Assembly: GCA_023300545.1 (NCBI GenBank)
Contig: JALZVT010000031.1
Span: forward strand, 34,886 to 98,885
DNA from: Pseudomonadales bacterium
GTDB taxonomy: Bacteria > Pseudomonadota > Gammaproteobacteria > Pseudomonadales > Azotimanducaceae
Length of the DNA stretch: 64,000 bases
Reading direction: 5' to 3'
The position numbers were made by a program, and so were the translations under genes. The notes beneath the pieces are model-generated. The model saw only the letters and a list, made by a program, of their open reading frames with translations, was not told the origin of the DNA and ran no database searches. Numbering within the stretch: the stretch's first letter is position 1; each line of letters begins with the position of its first letter. This document shows positions 29,290 through 39,338 of the stretch, in pieces.

Positions 29290-29366
29290 TGGTCGGGGTA
29301 GAGAGATTCGAACTCCCGACATCCTGCTCCCAAAGCAGGCGCGCTACCAGACTGCGCTATACCCCG
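29290..29366 (-). tRNA. tRNA-Pro (TGG)
   Basis: Cloverleaf with anticodon TGG in loop TTTGGGA, stem CCTGC/GCAGG, acceptor CGGGGTA/TACCCCG and encoded CCA. It is the first of the Pro-Arg-His cluster and lies 54 nt after a strong promoter. Confidence 0.97.
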
Positions 29367-29419
29367 AATTGTCTTCCCAAGGCCGCCAGAAACGCTTTTG
29401 GCTGCCCGAGAACCGCGAG

Positions 29420-29448
29420 ATCATACTGACGCGAATTTGGACCGTCAA
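29420..29448 (-). promoter_or_regulatory. Promoter of the tRNA-Pro-Arg-His cluster
   Basis: On the minus strand TTGACG (29443-29448), a 17-nt spacer and TATGAT (29420-29425), five of six matches each, followed by a G+C-rich stretch as in stringently controlled stable-RNA promoters. It may also feed tig and clpP. Confidence 0.75.
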
Positions 29449-29593
29449 ACGCTTAGTGCGAATAGATGCAGTTAGATTCGACCTTGTCGCCCTAGCTGGT
29501 TGCTAAGAATACTCACAGCGCGATACAACCGTGTAAAATCGCGATCTTTGCGACCGTATCCTTCCGGAGCACCTGACTTTTGAGTACCCCCCT

Positions 29594-30454
29594 TTGAGCA
29601 CTGACACAGCCGCCCAGATTCTTGATGGCCAGGCCCTTGCCGCGCGCCTGCGCGGTGAACTGAAAGCCGTGATGACCAACCGTCTGGCTGCCAATTTACG
29701 GCCGCCCGGTCTGGCCGTAATTCTGGTCGGCGACGACCCGGCGTCAGAAATCTATGTAAAGCACAAAGGCCGTGACTGTCAGGAAGTTGGCTTCAAATCA
29801 GAAACCCGTCACCTGAGCGCCACCACCACTCAGACCGAGCTCATGGACATGATTGATGAGCTAAACGCTGACGACACTATTGATGGCGTGCTGGTGCAAG
29901 CCCCTCTGCCCCGCCATCTCGACGCACGGGCCGTGACGGAACGAATTTCCCCCAACAAAGACGTTGACGGGTTTCACCCCTATAACGTCGGTCGATTAGC
30001 CCTGCGCGATCCACTCTTACGCCCCGCGACGCCCAAGGGCGTTATGCAACTGCTTGAACTCACCGGCAGTGTGCGTGGCAAAGATGCTCTGGTTGTTGGC
30101 GCTTCTAACCATGTCGGCCGACCGATGAGCCTGGAACTGCTGCTGGCCGGCTGTACCGTTACTACGGCACACCGTTTCACTAATGATCTGGAAGACCAGG
30201 TTCGACGGGCAGAGATCTTAGTCAGCGCCGTCGGTCGCCCACGGCTCATTCCTGGCGAATGGGTCCGTGAAGGCGCCGTTGTGATCGATATTGGAATTAC
30301 GCGCGAAGGCGGACGTTTGCACGGTGATATCGAGTTCGAAACGGCCTCCAAACGCGCTAGCTGGATCACGCCAGTACCCGGCGGAGTTGGCCCGATGACC
30401 CGGATCGGCGTACTCCAGAACACCCTTTTTGCCGCTGAGCAACTGCACTCATGA
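29594..30454 (+). CDS. folD: Bifunctional methylenetetrahydrofolate dehydrogenase/cyclohydrolase
   Basis: Interconverts 5,10-methylene-, methenyl- and 10-formyl-tetrahydrofolate. In 286 residues the FolD motifs are clear: [14 protein letters not shown] with the catalytic Lys, [46 protein letters not shown] for NADP, and [15 protein letters not shown]. Only a TTG (29594) is available at the family start; the upstream frame has no ATG or GTG, and a GGAG lies 24 nt away, too far to serve. The stop overlaps the lpxH start by 4 nt. Divergent from the tRNA cluster. Confidence 0.95.
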   Translation: MSTDTAAQILDGQALAARLRGELKAVMTNRLAANLRPPGLAVILVGDDPASEIYVKHKGRDCQEVGFKSETRHLSATTTQTELMDMIDELNADDTIDGVLVQAPLPRHLDARAVTERISPNKDVDGFHPYNVGRLALRDPLLRPATPKGVMQLLELTGSVRGKDALVVGASNHVGRPMSLELLLAGCTVTTAHRFTNDLEDQVRRAEILVSAVGRPRLIPGEWVREGAVVIDIGITREGGRLHGDIEFETASKRASWITPVPGGVGPMTRIGVLQNTLFAAEQLHS

Positions 30455-31257
30455 CTCGACGCCTGTACGTTTCTGACGTACACCTGCAACCCGCATCAAC
30501 CGCTGTGAGCAACGACCAGCCTGCAGGTCATAGCGAACACGACGAACGGCTGGCCGCCTTTGCCGGATTGCTGCGTCGGGAAGCCCCCTTAGTGGATGAA
30601 ATCTACATTTTGGGCGATCTCTGCGAGATGTGGATTGGCGACGATGACGACAGCCCTCTGGTAGCAACGTTAACGACGCTACTGCAAGAACTGCAAGGCC
30701 TGAACACAGCCATTGAGCTGTTCTTTCTAGCAGGTAACCGGGATTTTCTGCTGGGCAAGGAGTTTGCCCAGCGAACCGGACTGACGTTACTGCCCGACCC
30801 CGTGTGTCTTGAAGATGGGACGCTACTCGCCCACGGCGATGCGTTGTGCACCGACGACCAGCCCTATCAGCAAATGCGCAGCCTGTTGCGCTCGCCTGAC
30901 TGGCAGGCCGACATTCTAGGCAAAACACTGGTTGAGCGCCGGGCATTTGGCGCAGCCCTCAGAGAACGCTCTAGAGCTGAGAACAGCAATAAGGCCAGCA
31001 ATATCATGGACGTCAACGCGAGTGCCGTGAGTGCTTTGTTAGCTGAGTCTGCAAACCCCCAGGTGTTCATTCACGGCCACACCCATCGCCCCGGGATTCA
31101 CACCACGCTCCACACCACAGACGCCGGTTCGAACCTCAATCGCGTGGTGCTCGGAGCCTGGGAGCGCTGTGGTTGGTGGGCGGTGCAGGACACAAACTCT
31201 GGGGCTGAGATAACCCTGCACTGCGCTGCAATTACCCAGCTAGCCAAACAGAGCTAG
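30451..31257 (+). CDS. lpxH: UDP-2,3-diacylglucosamine diphosphatase
   Basis: Makes lipid X in lipid A biosynthesis at the inner face of the membrane. A calcineurin-like phosphoesterase of 268 residues, slightly longer than E. coli LpxH (240), with metal-ligand motifs [37 protein letters not shown] and HGHTHRPG. The [11 protein letters not shown] and GNRDFLLG forms distinguish LpxH from general phosphodiesterases. It is coupled to folD by ATGA. The stop codon falls at the join of a 14-nt tandem duplication. Confidence 0.93.
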   Translation: MTRRLYVSDVHLQPASTAVSNDQPAGHSEHDERLAAFAGLLRREAPLVDEIYILGDLCEMWIGDDDDSPLVATLTTLLQELQGLNTAIELFFLAGNRDFLLGKEFAQRTGLTLLPDPVCLEDGTLLAHGDALCTDDQPYQQMRSLLRSPDWQADILGKTLVERRAFGAALRERSRAENSNKASNIMDVNASAVSALLAESANPQVFIHGHTHRPGIHTTLHTTDAGSNLNRVVLGAWERCGWWAVQDTNSGAEITLHCAAITQLAKQS

Positions 31258-31267
31258 CCAAACAGAG
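31240..31267. repeat. 14-nt tandem duplication at the lpxH stop
   Basis: CTAGCCAAACAGAG occurs twice without interruption (31240-31253 and 31254-31267). Because 14 is not a multiple of three, the second copy puts a TAG in frame and ends lpxH. Confidence 0.9.
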
Positions 31268-31271
31268 CGGA

Positions 31272-31883
31272 CTAACTGTCGAGGCAAAGAGGCCCAGAGT
31301 GAAAGCGCAGCTCCTGGGCGGGTTCGTGTACCAGTTGCGCATCGAGCGCCAACACCCGCTGCACCCGGTCGTCAATCGGCTCTGGCGCGTAGCGCTCTGC
31401 CAACCTCAGATAATCTTGAAAATGTCGCGCTTCAGAAGACAACAATCGCTGGTAAAACTCACCGAGCTCACCGTCAAACACCTCAGTAAGGCGGTAAAAC
31501 CGCTCACAAGAACGGGCTTCAACGACAGCGCCCACAATCAGGGTGTCGACCAACCGCCAGGGCTCGTTGGTTGAGACACCTTTGCGCATGCCGGCCGCGT
31601 AGCTGCTCGGCGAAATGTGCACGTAGGCAACGCCCAGACGGCGCATGTGTTTCATCACCTGTTCAAAGTGCAACAGCTCTTCACGCGCCAGTCGCGACAG
31701 CATGTCGAGCAACTCGGGACGATCAACGTAGCGATACAGCAAGCTCAGCGCGGTGCCGGCGGCTTTCTTTTCGCAGTTGGCGTGATCGATTAACAGCGTG
31801 TCCCGATGCGCAGGCGCCTGGGCGAGCCACTCGTCGGGTGTGGGCGTCAACAAAAACGCACAAACTTCAGGAACAGACGCCAC
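31272..31883 (-). CDS. miaE: tRNA-(ms2io6A)-hydroxylase MiaE
   Basis: Di-iron hydroxylase that turns 2-methylthio-isopentenyladenosine at tRNA position 37 into its hydroxylated form. The 203-residue protein is helical, with ligand motifs DHANCEKKAAGTAL, REELLHFEQVMKHM (ExxH), VEARSCERFYRL and SSEARHFQDYLRLAERY. The length fits MiaE. It follows the DUF1289 gene with a 2-nt gap and converges on lpxH. Confidence 0.93.
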   Translation of the reverse strand: MASVPEVCAFLLTPTPDEWLAQAPAHRDTLLIDHANCEKKAAGTALSLLYRYVDRPELLDMLSRLAREELLHFEQVMKHMRRLGVAYVHISPSSYAAGMRKGVSTNEPWRLVDTLIVGAVVEARSCERFYRLTEVFDGELGEFYQRLLSSEARHFQDYLRLAERYAPEPIDDRVQRVLALDAQLVHEPAQELRFHSGPLCLDS

Positions 31884-31885
31884 CC

Positions 31886-32329
31886 TCAGGACACGGGCGT
31901 TTTATACGCGCGCTCGTAGTGCGCCTGTGACCGCTGCAAAAACAGATCATCAATCGCTTTGAGTGCATCAATTGCATTCGCCTGCTCACGCAGATTAATA
32001 CCGCTCTCGGCAACAACACTGGGTTCGTTAAGTGCCCGGCGCAACAGTTCATAAGCAAGGCTCAATGTGGAGCTCTCGGCTTCAACAGGCCGGCCGCGGG
32101 CGCTGCACACCGTTTCCATAACGGTGCGTGGCCCCGCATAAATAACGTCGCGCACACAGGTATCACGCAGCTCAAGCAGTCGCGACCAGACAATATCGCG
32201 CTGGGACTCATCGAAGCCATTCCACGAAATGATCTCGTGGGCAAAACGCTTGCAGCCCCGACAAACCAGGTCGCCGTAGGTTGTGGAACAGATGCCCATA
32301 CAGGGTGTGCGTCGAAGGCGTTTACTCAT
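31886..32329 (-). CDS. DUF1289 domain protein
   Basis: A 147-residue protein whose first 35 residues form a DUF1289 domain with four cysteines (TPCMGICSTTYGDLVCRGCKR), likely a small metal-binding knuckle. The remaining 110 residues are helical and unassigned. ATG 32329 is chosen because it places the domain at the N-terminus as usual; the frame opens 48 nt earlier. No convincing ribosome-binding site is seen. Being 2 nt from miaE suggests cotranscription and perhaps a role in tRNA modification, which is only a guess. Confidence 0.8.
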   Translation of the reverse strand: MSKRLRRTPCMGICSTTYGDLVCRGCKRFAHEIISWNGFDESQRDIVWSRLLELRDTCVRDVIYAGPRTVMETVCSARGRPVEAESSTLSLAYELLRRALNEPSVVAESGINLREQANAIDALKAIDDLFLQRSQAHYERAYKTPVS

Positions 32330-32434
32330 GGGGCGAGTGTAAGGAACCTCTGACCAAGTAGCCAATGCAATAGGCACAATCGGCCAGCCTGCTACCTAGC
32401 CTCGGCAATCCAGCCGCTTGAGACTAAGCGAGCT

Positions 32435-34468
32435 CTAAGCTCGCAGCGTTGTGCGCCAGCGTAACCGGCGTAAGGTCCGGAGCAACGCTTTCCGCGCCTT
32501 GGCCCCGTTGTCAGCGGTACTCTTTGGCTGCCCAGCGTAGAGCTGCTGTTCAAGTCCTGCGATCGCTGCATCTACATCGTTCTGGGGCAACTGGTGATGC
32601 ACTGACACCCGACGCACAAAGGCCATTGGCGACTCCCAGGGTTCCCGTACTAAACCACGTGCCTCAGCGGCACCCGCAAAGCGAAAAAACGCATTCACCA
32701 ATGGATCACGCGGCCGCGCCGGACGGCGCAAAAACAACACCACCCCGGCAACGGCCAGACTGCCCAACCCGCCGAGCAAAATAGCGATGCCAATTTGCAT
32801 CGCACTCGGGCGCTCGCCAAAGAGTCCAGTCAGATACTCCATCTGCAAATCGGTGTCATAACCCACAACCCACATGTTCCAGCCGTGCTGCACCGAGTCG
32901 AACATAAACATCAACTCATCAATACCGCCGTATCCACCCAAACGCGCATTCGTAAACGCTGACAGGCTCGACCGGTCTTCCTCCGTAAGGGCAGCGTTCA
33001 GCCCGCGACGAATTCGTTCGGGTGCCACCGCCGCGGTCGGATCAACACGCACCCAACCGCTACCTTGCGTCCATACCTCGGCCCAGGCGTGGGCATCGTA
33101 CTGCCGCACCACCACGTGCTTACTAATCGGATTTTGTTCACCACCCTGGTAGCCACCCACCATGCGCGCCTCATAACCCGCAGCGCGCATCATGTAAACG
33201 AAGGCGCCGGCAAAGTGTGAGCAAAACCCGGTACTGGTATCGAACCAGAACGCGTCAATACTGTTTTCGCGAGGCAGCCTAGGGGGCTTCAACGTGTACA
33301 CAAAACGATTGCGAATCTCATCGAGAATTCGATCGGCAAACTCACTGGGAGAACCTGTTTCCCGCCCTACGCGCGCAGCCCACTCACGCACACGGGGGTT
33401 GTCGTCACCCACCGGCATGCTCGCAAGGCGCGGTCGCTCTTGGCCAAGCTCTCGCCGAAAATCTGGATAGCTTTTCACATCGTAGTGCATCATCGACATG
33501 AGCGGGTTGTCGGCAAGTAACGTAAAGTTTGAACGCAACTCAATATTTCTATCAGCCACCACAGGCGTCGCCAACGCGAACAGGTAGCTGGCAAACGTCG
33601 GCTCTTGCAACACACGATAAGAAATCGCCTCGCCGCGATCGTGCTCCGGCACCAGTAGATCGGAGCGTACGCGACGCCCAGGCTTGCCCTCACTCCAGGT
33701 GCCTTCAGAAAATTCGTTATAGACTACGCCGCGCCAGTACATGTCTTCGGGTTGCGGTACTGCGCCGTCGAAGACCACACGAAAGGCAATCTCATCAGAC
33801 TGTGCTAGATCGGCAATATCACCGGGCGTAACGCGATCGGAAATTCCTGATGTAGCGCCCGAGGCCAATGGCACGTTCCACAAGGGCGCTATGCGTGGAA
33901 AAAACAGAAACAACACTAGCGTTAACGGTAACGCTTGCCCAAGCAACGCACCAGCAAGACGCAGCGACGCCAATGGGCGAACGTTGGTCTGCAACTGATT
34001 CAAACCAATCATTGCTGCGGTTACCATCACGCAAGCAAGCACTTCATAAATCGCAACACCCATACTCTGGGAAAACAAAAATTCGGTGGCAATCACAAAA
34101 TAGGATAGAAAAATAACCAGATAAGCATCGCGCCGGGTTTTCATTTCAATGAGTTTCAAAGCAAATGCGAGCACCAGGAGTGACGAGGCGGTTTCGACGC
34201 TAAACGCACCCTTGCCGCTGAGTGCAGTTCCAGCAACCGCAGCTATAACCAACAACGCTTTCACAAAACCAGGTGGATACGCCCATCGCCCTTGATAGAC
34301 CATTGCCCGCCAGTAACCACAAAACAGACAGACACCGACAATCCACGGAGAGAGCTGAGCCACATGCGGCAGCACCACAACCACCTGCGCTAACATCAAT
34401 AGCGCAAGGACGTTTCGCGGTATCTGATAGTCGACGCCGCTGAGCGTTTTACTCGCGTTGAGCGCCAT
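32435..34468 (-). CDS. tgpA: Membrane transglutaminase-like protein TgpA (DUF3488)
   Basis: A 677-residue inner-membrane protein. About six membrane helices fill the first 200 residues (e.g. LALLMLAQVVVVLPHVA). They are followed by a periplasmic transglutaminase-core domain with the catalytic Cys416 (STGFCSHFAGAFVYMMRAAG), His (YDAHAWAEVW) and Asp (WVRVDPTAAV), one more membrane helix (IAILLGGLGSLAVAGVVLFL) and a C-terminal DUF4129-like segment. P. aeruginosa TgpA is essential for growth in that species. Its start overlaps the DUF58 stop by one nucleotide (TGATG). The natural substrate is unknown. Confidence 0.9.
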   Translation of the reverse strand: MALNASKTLSGVDYQIPRNVLALLMLAQVVVVLPHVAQLSPWIVGVCLFCGYWRAMVYQGRWAYPPGFVKALLVIAAVAGTALSGKGAFSVETASSLLVLAFALKLIEMKTRRDAYLVIFLSYFVIATEFLFSQSMGVAIYEVLACVMVTAAMIGLNQLQTNVRPLASLRLAGALLGQALPLTLVLFLFFPRIAPLWNVPLASGATSGISDRVTPGDIADLAQSDEIAFRVVFDGAVPQPEDMYWRGVVYNEFSEGTWSEGKPGRRVRSDLLVPEHDRGEAISYRVLQEPTFASYLFALATPVVADRNIELRSNFTLLADNPLMSMMHYDVKSYPDFRRELGQERPRLASMPVGDDNPRVREWAARVGRETGSPSEFADRILDEIRNRFVYTLKPPRLPRENSIDAFWFDTSTGFCSHFAGAFVYMMRAAGYEARMVGGYQGGEQNPISKHVVVRQYDAHAWAEVWTQGSGWVRVDPTAAVAPERIRRGLNAALTEEDRSSLSAFTNARLGGYGGIDELMFMFDSVQHGWNMWVVGYDTDLQMEYLTGLFGERPSAMQIGIAILLGGLGSLAVAGVVLFLRRPARPRDPLVNAFFRFAGAAEARGLVREPWESPMAFVRRVSVHHQLPQNDVDAAIAGLEQQLYAGQPKSTADNGAKARKALLRTLRRLRWRTTLRA

Positions 34469-35490
34469 CAGTCAGAGGTTCCAAACAAAGCCAACGCCTC
34501 AAGTGCAATGGCGGCATGCGCCTCACCAAGCCCGGGTTCGATCACTCGCCCCGGCAACCGCAGGCCAAACTCCTGATCTCGTTGCTTTGCCTGCAGTACC
34601 CACCCTGTGAGTATCGACAACCGCTGCTCAACATTGCCACTCGCTCGCTCGTATTCAAACCAGGCGCGTGGCTCAACAAATCCTGAATACTCTTTGAGCA
34701 CCAGATCATCAGAGCGCGCGTAGCGCCGCCAAAGAATGTGCTTTACCGGGTCACCCGGTTGGTAATCACGCAGCGCACTAAAGTCGTCACTGCCTTGATG
34801 GTCGACCAGCTGACCGTCATCTCGCTGCCCCTGCACAGGGTCAGGCAGCTCTGTAAATTCGGGCTTTGGGTAGACCAATGCGCGCGCGTTCAAATCGACC
34901 CAGGTCCAGGCCCGCAATAAACCCAGTGGATAACGGGTCTCCACCAGCAGTCGACCTGGGTTATACCAGCCACGCTCACGGCCTGTAGAAAATAGCTTCA
35001 CTGCCACCACATCCTGATCCTGCATCTCCACCCATTGCTTAATGGACTGTGGCCAACCAACCTGAATACCGTGACGCGCTTTACCCGCCCCCCGCGAAAT
35101 ACGCAGGTTGAATTCAATGTCGTCGCCAACATAACCCGGCCGGGAATCAAGCAACTCCAGCGTCAACCCTGAGAGGTTGCGAAACGTGTGCAGAATCGTT
35201 ACCAAAAACAGCGAACCAAGCAAAAAGGCAACGCCATAGATCAGCGAGTTTTGATAATTGATCGCGCCCATCATTAACAGCAGCAACAGCACTGCAAAGG
35301 CTACTGCCGTGCGCGTCGGAAAAATGAAAATGTTGCGTTGCGTTAGCAGCACCCGAGCTTCGGGCGGAATACGTCGATCGAGCCAGCTACCAAACTGACT
35401 GGCGATACCTCCTGCTCCACGCTTTTCGGGCTGTCGTGGTTTCGGCGCGGCCTTCACCCGCTCCTGACCAGACTGGGGCTGGGCACTCAC
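34468..35490 (-). CDS. DUF58 domain protein
   Basis: A 340-residue membrane-associated protein. Two adjacent membrane segments near residues 58-100 (AVAFAVLLLLLMMGAI and LIYGVAFLLGSLFLVTIL) are followed by a soluble part with the DUF58 signature DDFSALRDYQPGDPVKHILWRRYARSDDLVLKEY. DUF58 proteins usually accompany MoxR ATPases and may be von Willebrand-like partners. Coupled by ATGA to moxR upstream and by TGATG to tgpA downstream. The N-terminus is rich in Lys, Pro and Gln. Confidence 0.88.
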   Translation of the reverse strand: MSAQPQSGQERVKAAPKPRQPEKRGAGGIASQFGSWLDRRIPPEARVLLTQRNIFIFPTRTAVAFAVLLLLLMMGAINYQNSLIYGVAFLLGSLFLVTILHTFRNLSGLTLELLDSRPGYVGDDIEFNLRISRGAGKARHGIQVGWPQSIKQWVEMQDQDVVAVKLFSTGRERGWYNPGRLLVETRYPLGLLRAWTWVDLNARALVYPKPEFTELPDPVQGQRDDGQLVDHQGSDDFSALRDYQPGDPVKHILWRRYARSDDLVLKEYSGFVEPRAWFEYERASGNVEQRLSILTGWVLQAKQRDQEFGLRLPGRVIEPGLGEAHAAIALEALALFGTSD

Positions 35491-36539
35491 ACTACATCTA
35501 CGCTGGCCAACAACCGTTGTGACAGCGCGGCACCACCATGTCCGGCAAAGTCAGACGCGCCACGCAGGCGATGCTCTACTACACTCGGCAATACAGCCTG
35601 AACGTCTTCTGGTACTACATGCGAACGCCCATGCACAAGCGCCCAGGCGCGTGCCGCACCTACCAGAGCCAGCGCGCCACGAGGCGATAGGCCAATGGCA
35701 AATTTGGGGTCCGTACGCGTGAAATGCACAAGCCGTTGAACGTATTCCACCAACTGATCAGACACCACAACCTTTGCCGTAGCGTTTTGTAAGGTCTGCA
35801 GCGCTGCCTGGTCGAGCACGCAGTCAAGGTCGTCCAATAGTCTGCGGCGGTCACCGCCCTGAAGTAATTCGCGCTCGGCGGCAGGATCGGGATAGCCCAG
35901 CTCAATGCGCATCAGAAAGCGGTCAAGCTGGCTTTCTGGCAACGCGAAAGTTCCGAGCTGAGTTGTCGGGTTTTGAGTCGCAATAACAAAAAATGGGGCG
36001 GGCAGCGCCATGCGAACGCCATCCACTGTCACTTGCCGCTCTTCCATCGCTTCAAGCAAAGCGCTCTGGGATTTTGGTGTTGCCCGGTTAATTTCGTCAG
36101 CCAGCACCAACTGCGAAAATACGGGGCCTTCCACAAACCGAAAGCTCCCGGTGTCCTTGTCGAAAATCGACACGCCAATGATGTCAGCAGGCAGTACGTC
36201 GGACGTAAACTGAATGCGTTGGTAATCAAGGCCGAGCACCTTGGCCAGGGCGTGAGATAACAGCGTCTTACCCATACCGGGCAGATCTTCGATTAGCAGA
36301 TGGCCCTTGGCCAACATGCAGGTCAGGGACAATTCTATCGCGTGGCGTTTGCCAAGCAATATGCCATCCAGCCGCTCAAGGGCCGGCGCCAGCATGCCTT
36401 TTATGGCTGCCGGACTGTGACTTCCGACTCCGGTCACAGCGCCCGACACAGCAGAAGCCGCATCAGGCGTGGTTATGGAGTTCGATGATGGTGTGATCTT
36501 GGCCGTTTTGGGATTCACGAACGCTCTTACTCTGATCAT
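35487..36539 (-). CDS. MoxR-family AAA+ ATPase
   Basis: A 300-350-residue AAA+ ATPase of the MoxR type, thought to act as a chaperone for its DUF58 and transglutaminase partners. Motifs are Walker [17 protein letters not shown], Walker [21 protein letters not shown], sensor 1 FFVIATQNP and sensor 2 [18 protein letters not shown]. The first ATG (36539) lies 77 nt inside purF, and the first 45 residues look unstructured. GTG 36449, GTG 36437 or ATG 36395, beyond the purF stop, are likely alternatives. None has a clear ribosome-binding site, so the start is uncertain. Confidence 0.88.
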   Translation of the reverse strand: MIRVRAFVNPKTAKITPSSNSITTPDAASAVSGAVTGVGSHSPAAIKGMLAPALERLDGILLGKRHAIELSLTCMLAKGHLLIEDLPGMGKTLLSHALAKVLGLDYQRIQFTSDVLPADIIGVSIFDKDTGSFRFVEGPVFSQLVLADEINRATPKSQSALLEAMEERQVTVDGVRMALPAPFFVIATQNPTTQLGTFALPESQLDRFLMRIELGYPDPAAERELLQGGDRRRLLDDLDCVLDQAALQTLQNATAKVVVSDQLVEYVQRLVHFTRTDPKFAIGLSPRGALALVGAARAWALVHGRSHVVPEDVQAVLPSVVEHRLRGASDFAGHGGAALSQRLLASVDVV

Positions 36540-37989
36540 TGCGTGTCAACGATAGTCGTTCGAGATAAGCAGCGTCTATATCACCCGTCACATATTCACC
36601 ATTGAACACGGATGAGTCAAAGCCCTCGATCTTGCTACTGCCTTCACTAACGCTTTCCTCAAGGTCAGACAATGTTTGATACACCAGCCAGTCCGCGCCA
36701 ATGATCTGACCAATTTCTTCCTCAGAGCGCTCGTGAGCTACAAACTCCTGAGCGGACGCCATGTCGATACCGTAAACGTTCGGACAGCGAACCGGTGGCG
36801 CCATACTGGCCATGAATACCCGACGAGCACCGGCATCACGCGCCATCTTGATAATCTCCTGACTCGTCGTACCCCGCACAATCGAATCGTCGACTAAAAG
36901 TACGTTTTTGTCGCGAAACTCAAGTTCAATAGGGTTCAATTTCTGCCGCACAGAATTTTGCCGCTGGGTCTGCCCGGGCATAATAAAAGTGCGCCCGATG
37001 TAGCGGTTTTTGACAAAGCCTTCGCGAAACTTCACACCCAACTGATAGGCCAATGGCAATGCTGCCGTTCGCCCGGTGTCAGGAATCGGAATCACGACAT
37101 CGATGTCGTGTGCGTTATTGGGATAGCGGGCGAGAATCCGATCGGCCAGTTTTTCACCCATGCGCAATCGCGACTTATAAACCGAAACCTCGTCCATGAT
37201 TGAATCGGGCCGCGCCAGATAGACGTGTTCAAAAATACAGGGGCTCAAACTCTTTTGCGGCACACACTGGTGCGTGCGCAAAGCACCCGCCTCGTCAATA
37301 AACACAGCCTCACCCGGCGCAACATCGCGAACCAGCTCAAACCCAAGCATGTCGAGCGCTACGCTCTCCGAGGCCACCATAAACTCTTCGCCAGCAGCAG
37401 TGACTCGACGTCCAAAGACCAAAGGGCGAATGCCATGCGGGTCACGGAACGCCACAATACCGCAGCCAATGACCATAGCCACTGCCGCATAAGCACCACG
37501 GCAACGCTTATGCACTCCTGTTATCGCTGCAAAAATGTGTTCAGCGCGGGGCAACAGTGCTTTTTGCTCCTGCAGTTCGTGGGCAAACACGTTCAGTAAA
37601 ATCTCGGAATCACTGTTGGTGTTGAGGTGTCGCAGGTCAGACCGGTATAGGTCGCTAGCAAGTTCCGCTGCGTTGGTTAGGTTACCGTTGTGCGCCAGCG
37701 CGATGCCATAGGGCGAGTTCACGTACATGGGCTGGGCTTCGGCGGAGGTCGATGAGCCCGCCGTGGGATAACGCACATGACCAATACCCATTTTGCCTAC
37801 CAACCGCTGCATGTGGTGCTGTTGGAACACATCTCGCACCAGACCATTAGCCTTGCGCAAATACATGCGCCGGTCTTGAGACGTCACCATCCCTGCTGCG
37901 TCTTGTCCACGATGTTGCAGCACGGTCAGTGCATCGTAAATCTGCTGATTGACGCCTTCCCTGCTAACCAGTCCTGCAATTCCACACAT
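36463..37989 (-). CDS. purF: Amidophosphoribosyltransferase
   Basis: First committed step of purine synthesis: PRPP plus glutamine to phosphoribosylamine. The 508-residue enzyme starts [16 protein letters not shown] with Cys2 as the glutaminase nucleophile, and has [10 protein letters not shown], the NGNLTNA loop and the PRPP site [17 protein letters not shown]. The open frame extends 37 codons upstream, but ATG 37989 must be the start because Cys2 has to become N-terminal. AGAGG lies about 14 nt before it. It follows cvpA by 43 nt, as in E. coli, and its end overlaps the longest moxR frame. Confidence 0.97.
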   Translation of the reverse strand: MCGIAGLVSREGVNQQIYDALTVLQHRGQDAAGMVTSQDRRMYLRKANGLVRDVFQQHHMQRLVGKMGIGHVRYPTAGSSTSAEAQPMYVNSPYGIALAHNGNLTNAAELASDLYRSDLRHLNTNSDSEILLNVFAHELQEQKALLPRAEHIFAAITGVHKRCRGAYAAVAMVIGCGIVAFRDPHGIRPLVFGRRVTAAGEEFMVASESVALDMLGFELVRDVAPGEAVFIDEAGALRTHQCVPQKSLSPCIFEHVYLARPDSIMDEVSVYKSRLRMGEKLADRILARYPNNAHDIDVVIPIPDTGRTAALPLAYQLGVKFREGFVKNRYIGRTFIMPGQTQRQNSVRQKLNPIELEFRDKNVLLVDDSIVRGTTSQEIIKMARDAGARRVFMASMAPPVRCPNVYGIDMASAQEFVAHERSEEEIGQIIGADWLVYQTLSDLEESVSEGSSKIEGFDSSVFNGEYVTGDIDAAYLERLSLTRNDQSKSVRESQNGQDHTIIELHNHA

Positions 37990-38032
37990 CGTGTTGTTAT
38001 TACCTCTTAGCGCGTTGGCGTAGTTAGAATGG

Positions 38033-38542
38033 CTAGTTGGGGGGCTGAGCCGCTTCACGCAGGTCAGAAACAGCAGTACCAGCTCGACCCAGCCACTCAA
38101 GTGTCAGGCCTTCAAAGTTGAGCAAAATGGGTGCCAGTTCAGAGGCCGCCCACCAATCAGATTCCTGAAAGAACCCGCGACTGGCGATCAAGCCGATGAG
38201 ACAGACCAACGCTCCACGCAGAGCGCCAAAGACAAAACCAAAAAAACGATCGGTGCCTGACAGGCCGCTGCCGGTTAGCAGTTTGGCCCCCAAATAGCTG
38301 AGCAGACCACCAACAATGAGCGTACCAATGAACAGCACCCCAAAGGCGACGCCATGGCGCAATGTCGGATTGCCAAACTGCGCCACCAGCGCTTCTGACA
38401 TGGCGGGAGCAAAATACGTTGCAACCAAGAACGCTCCGAGCAGCGTTATCAGTGAAAACACTTCCCGAAACAGTCCGCGCATCAGGCCGACAATGGCCGA
38501 CAGCAGAATGACGATTAGCAATAAAATATCAAAATTGGTCAT
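38033..38542 (-). CDS. cvpA: CvpA family membrane protein
   Basis: A 169-residue inner-membrane protein with four predicted helices (e.g. [42 protein letters not shown]). In E. coli it is needed for colicin V production, and in several species for envelope integrity and bile resistance. The [11 protein letters not shown] motif after the first helix is typical. It precedes purF and follows the SPOR gene by 5 nt. Confidence 0.93.
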   Translation of the reverse strand: MTNFDILLLIVILLSAIVGLMRGLFREVFSLITLLGAFLVATYFAPAMSEALVAQFGNPTLRHGVAFGVLFIGTLIVGGLLSYLGAKLLTGSGLSGTDRFFGFVFGALRGALVCLIGLIASRGFFQESDWWAASELAPILLNFEGLTLEWLGRAGTAVSDLREAAQPPN

Positions 38543-38547
38543 GCCGT

Positions 38548-39276
38548 TTAGGGCTCCATGTGCACTACGATTGCTGACATCTTGTACCGGCCTGACACAA
38601 GCTCACTCATTCGCTGCGCATCGCGTCGATCAAGCAATGGGCCAATCGCCACGCGGGTACGGACAGAGTTGCTCGTCTTGGCTGTTGACGTCCAAGCCTC
38701 GAAGCCGTCTTTAAGTAATCGATCACGCAACGCCGTTGCATTCACCGGACTTGCAAAACTCGCCAATTGTACGGCCCAAATCGCCCTCTTGGCGAGCGGC
38801 TTAGCCGGCTGAGAGACCCTCACCGGCGGTGCCCGACGCGTAAGCTTCTGGGTTGCGGGCGCTGGTGTCGCAGGAGTGGTTGCGACGCGCTCGGGTGTCT
38901 GGGGCACCTCAGTTTCAGGCGCTGTTACAACCGGGCTATCTGTCGAACTCGCAAGCGGATTTTCTGGCTCAGCTAGCTCAATAACCTCGCGTAGCGCAGG
39001 GTCGCCAAGCTTGGTGTTGTCAGCTGTGTCAAAACCATCCTCATCGATGAGACCGCTTGCGGCCTCCATCTCGTCACGATGCAGCTCGAGTGTGGCTTCA
39101 GGGATTTTTAGCGCGGTTAGTTCAGCGTCACTGGGGGCCGGCGGCAGCGGCACAGCTAACTCTGGTAGTTGTTTGACCCGAACACCCTCGCCGTCGAACA
39201 CCATCGGCAGCACGATGATGGCAATGGCCAGCAGAAAAACGGCGCCTGTGACGCGATATCGCGTTTGTTCATTCAT
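38548..39276 (-). CDS. SPOR-domain protein, DedD-like
   Basis: A 242-residue protein with a short basic N-terminus, one membrane helix (VTGAVFLLAIAIIVLPMVF), a long Pro/Thr/Glu-rich periplasmic linker, and a C-terminal SPOR domain (IWAVQLASFASPVNATALRDRL) that binds denuded septal peptidoglycan. The folC-SPOR-cvpA-purF order is that of dedD in E. coli and Pseudomonas, so a role at the division septum is likely. ATG 39276 is preferred to the in-frame GTG at 39324 because it begins the DedD-like N-terminus (MNEQTRYRVTGA). Confidence 0.88.
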   Translation of the reverse strand: MNEQTRYRVTGAVFLLAIAIIVLPMVFDGEGVRVKQLPELAVPLPPAPSDAELTALKIPEATLELHRDEMEAASGLIDEDGFDTADNTKLGDPALREVIELAEPENPLASSTDSPVVTAPETEVPQTPERVATTPATPAPATQKLTRRAPPVRVSQPAKPLAKRAIWAVQLASFASPVNATALRDRLLKDGFEAWTSTAKTSNSVRTRVAIGPLLDRRDAQRMSELVSGRYKMSAIVVHMEP

Positions 39277-39338
39277 TTTTCGTACAGCAAAGAGTTTGTT
39301 ACGGCAAAGAGATAACCAGGGCACTTACGCATGCGACT

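Noticed and set aside
36463..38100. PurF starting at 38100
   Set aside because: The glutaminase nucleophile must be Cys2 after removal of Met, which requires the start at 37989.
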